Under the pieces are notes generated by a model. It saw only the letters and a list, made by a program, of their open reading frames with translations, did not search any database and was not told where the DNA came from. A program made the translations under genes and the position numbers. From Diprion similis (taxonomy: Eukaryota; Arthropoda; Insecta; Hymenoptera; Diprionidae), in contig NC_060105.1 in NCBI RefSeq assembly GCF_021155765.1, positions 186,001 through 250,000 of the forward strand: a DNA stretch of 64,000 nt, given 5' to 3'. Positions 62,301-64,000 of this stretch are shown here, one piece after another (position 1 is the first letter of the stretch; every line of letters starts with the position of its first letter).

Positions 62301-63009
62301 CTCGAAGTCACTTTCGTCACTGGCAATCTAGAAATTTAATCTTGCAATATCGCAAAAGACCACTTAACAGATACTTAAAAATAGAACAAGGCATTTGATA
62401 CAATTAGTATATAAAATTCCTGGAAGATTCAGGTGCCTTCAGTGGATGAAACTTTCTTTGGAAGTTCAATGTCCACTGAGACATCATGTATAAGTGAAAA
62501 TACCGTACGTCCAGATTTTCATTTGGAACATGCCTACAGCTGTTCTCGTCATCTTCATCGTCCTCTTCATTCTCATCTGATAATTCAAAGTCCAATAAGT
62601 TTGTGTCATTCTGTTCCAAAAATTTATAAAACTCTGGATCAGTATCTTTCAGCTTCATTAATGATTTTTTGTGTTCCATCGGGTCAATTTCACTGCTGTC
62701 ACTGTCGCTCTCATAGTTGTCTTTAGCTTTTCTGTTGCTACGTTGACCGACACCTAGCTGATCTAAAAAGTCATGAAAATGTTTGGCTGTGGTTCTTGTC
62801 TTTCAAAATTTAAACAAAAAACATCAATTCTCACAAAATGTACCTTTGGGCGTATCCTCGTTTTCCTCGTTATTTTCATCATCAAAGTTCAATCCAAAAA
62901 AGTCATTGGTGCTCACTTTGCTAAAATCTCTTTTGACTCTCGATCTCTGATTCTTCTGACTTTTGTTTTTATTTGGAGGACCAGCTGGTTTCAGTTTCAT
63001 TGCTAACAT
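59318..63009 (-). CDS. Nucleolar complex protein 2 homolog (NOC2/NOC2L), 60S ribosome biogenesis
   Basis: Eleven phase-consistent exons: 62844-63009, 62509-62762, 62206-62327, 61962-62074, 61710-61867, 61211-61435, 60937-61125, 60744-60863, 60271-60402, 59952-60167 and 59318-59851; 742 residues, against about 750 for the human protein. Family hallmarks seen: [19 protein letters not shown] near the N-terminus, [49 protein letters not shown] with [10 protein letters not shown], and [20 protein letters not shown] before a Lys/Asp/Ser-rich tail ending SDWD. NOC2 pairs with NOC1 and then NOC3 to escort pre-60S particles from nucleolus to nucleoplasm; the helical repeats match that role. The start ATG (63007-63009) is the first in frame after a TCTCTAG acceptor, implying an upstream noncoding exon. 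Confidence 0.97.
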
Positions 63010-64000
63010 GAACCTTTTCACCTAGAGATAAATGTAAATTGATACTAGCTTATTTCTTGAAATCATATTTAAGCTCAAATATTGGTTCAATTACTATTGG
63101 TGACGTTATGTGACCAAAATTGAGATGCACTCAAACAAAATTGAGGTTGGGAAATACTCTTTGAGGGCAACTGATTGGGCATTCCACGAAAGGTATCCAT
63201 TAATATCGGAAGTTGAGATTTTAGATATATTTCATAATACTGTAAGAGATCAGGAATTTTCTCATGTTGTTGTTGCCTAAGTACCACGCACGAACACGTG
63301 CTCACACTAGTGCCGGTGTCTGTTCACCTCACGATCAGATTGAAATCATGACACGTTACTATGCTCGGGGTATTTTTTAAGAGACTCTTGTGCGTGGAAT
63401 GGATATTATTCACAATAAATATGAGAAAATCACACATTATATTCAAGATCAGATTTGTTCTTTTATTTTTACTGCGTTAACAGGATCAAGAACTGAGGAC
63501 TTGATATCAGCGAGGCACAAGCCAACATAACCTTGTCAAACGAATGCATGAGATTTGGTGCTTCAACATCTTCATGCTAGGCATACGTTCCTGTACATGT
63601 AAACCGGTATCACGAAATATCGAAATTATGGAAGAAATGTTTTGTATTTTACCTTTATTAGGCAGCAACAAACGTTCTTTTTCAATTTCCCTGAACTTGC
63701 AACGAATGGCTAACAGGTGACTGGCGGGGCAAGTTCTCTAAAACTTGCTCGGACAACACATAGGCTCAACCGGCTCAACCAAATTCTTTTGGAATCGAGA
63801 AAAAGGGTCCGGCGATAATGACAGTGCACTACATTTACCGCTTTACTCGTGAGGTTTACAATGATAGTTGAGTTGGTAATGGCAGGGAATTTTTGTACCA
63901 ATAGTCCCTGGGCTGTCACTGGCTGTCACTCGCATAGTGTTACCCCTGCAGCTGGCTGTCGTCAGTCAATTCGGTTGTTTGTGCTAGTATAGTATCCTCA
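63010..64000. other. Upstream flank of the NOC2 gene
   Basis: Likely holds a 5' noncoding exon and promoter of NOC2. The minus-strand frame 63087-63305 is near it but has no phase-compatible junction. A repeated TGGCTGTC motif (three copies) lies at about 63914-63960. No further gene is supported. Confidence 0.5.

Noticed and set aside
63087-63305. 72-residue minus-strand ORF just upstream of NOC2
   Set aside because: Starts from a non-ATG codon, no phase-compatible donor to the NOC2 first coding exon; family N-termini do not need it.

Overview
The window looks like nuclear DNA of an insect, probably a holometabolous one and possibly a hymenopteran. It is AT-rich with unmethylated-looking CpG, has short to medium spliceosomal introns, and its protein-coding genes give clear metazoan matches. 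The lineage is inferred from overall character, not from a marker gene. All gene models below were built by hand: I joined exons only where acceptor, donor and reading phase agreed.

Layout. (1) 1-4116, minus strand: the C-terminally truncated end of a long Ser/Pro-rich protein I could not place. (2) 4.1-16.6 kb: gene-poor DNA with a low-confidence small ORF behind a TATA box, one possible signal-peptide exon, and a cluster of non-autonomous DNA-transposon remnants plus a 39-bp minisatellite. (3) 16788-30337, plus strand: a ten-exon SLC17-type major-facilitator transporter of 490 codon-predicted residues, with an 8.1-kb first intron and several MITEs in its introns. (4) 32287-36057, minus: a five-exon gene for a 752-residue protein of unknown function rich in TQT/IQT motifs. 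(5) 36701-46057, minus: a 17-exon lysosomal alpha-mannosidase (GH38), 1024 residues, with one mutually exclusive exon pair and a decayed duplicate of its first exon. (6) 48568-53700, minus: a protein with two basic motifs that recall synaptopodin-2-like and Z-disc proteins; its 5' end was not found. (7) 59318-63009, minus: an 11-exon NOC2 ribosome-biogenesis factor, 742 residues. Stretches between these hold simple repeats and no gene I can support.

The genes do not form a pathway. Alpha-mannosidase degrades N-glycans in lysosomes, the SLC17 protein moves organic or inorganic anions across membranes, NOC2 acts in nucleolar pre-60S assembly. The observations most worth following are: the mutually exclusive exons that rebuild the surroundings of the mannosidase acid/base aspartate; the multi-TQT protein as a candidate multivalent dynein light chain (LC8) partner; long inverted-repeat (foldback) elements lying in or beside introns; and a TIR element with a perfect 8-bp target duplication next to an exact seven-copy minisatellite.
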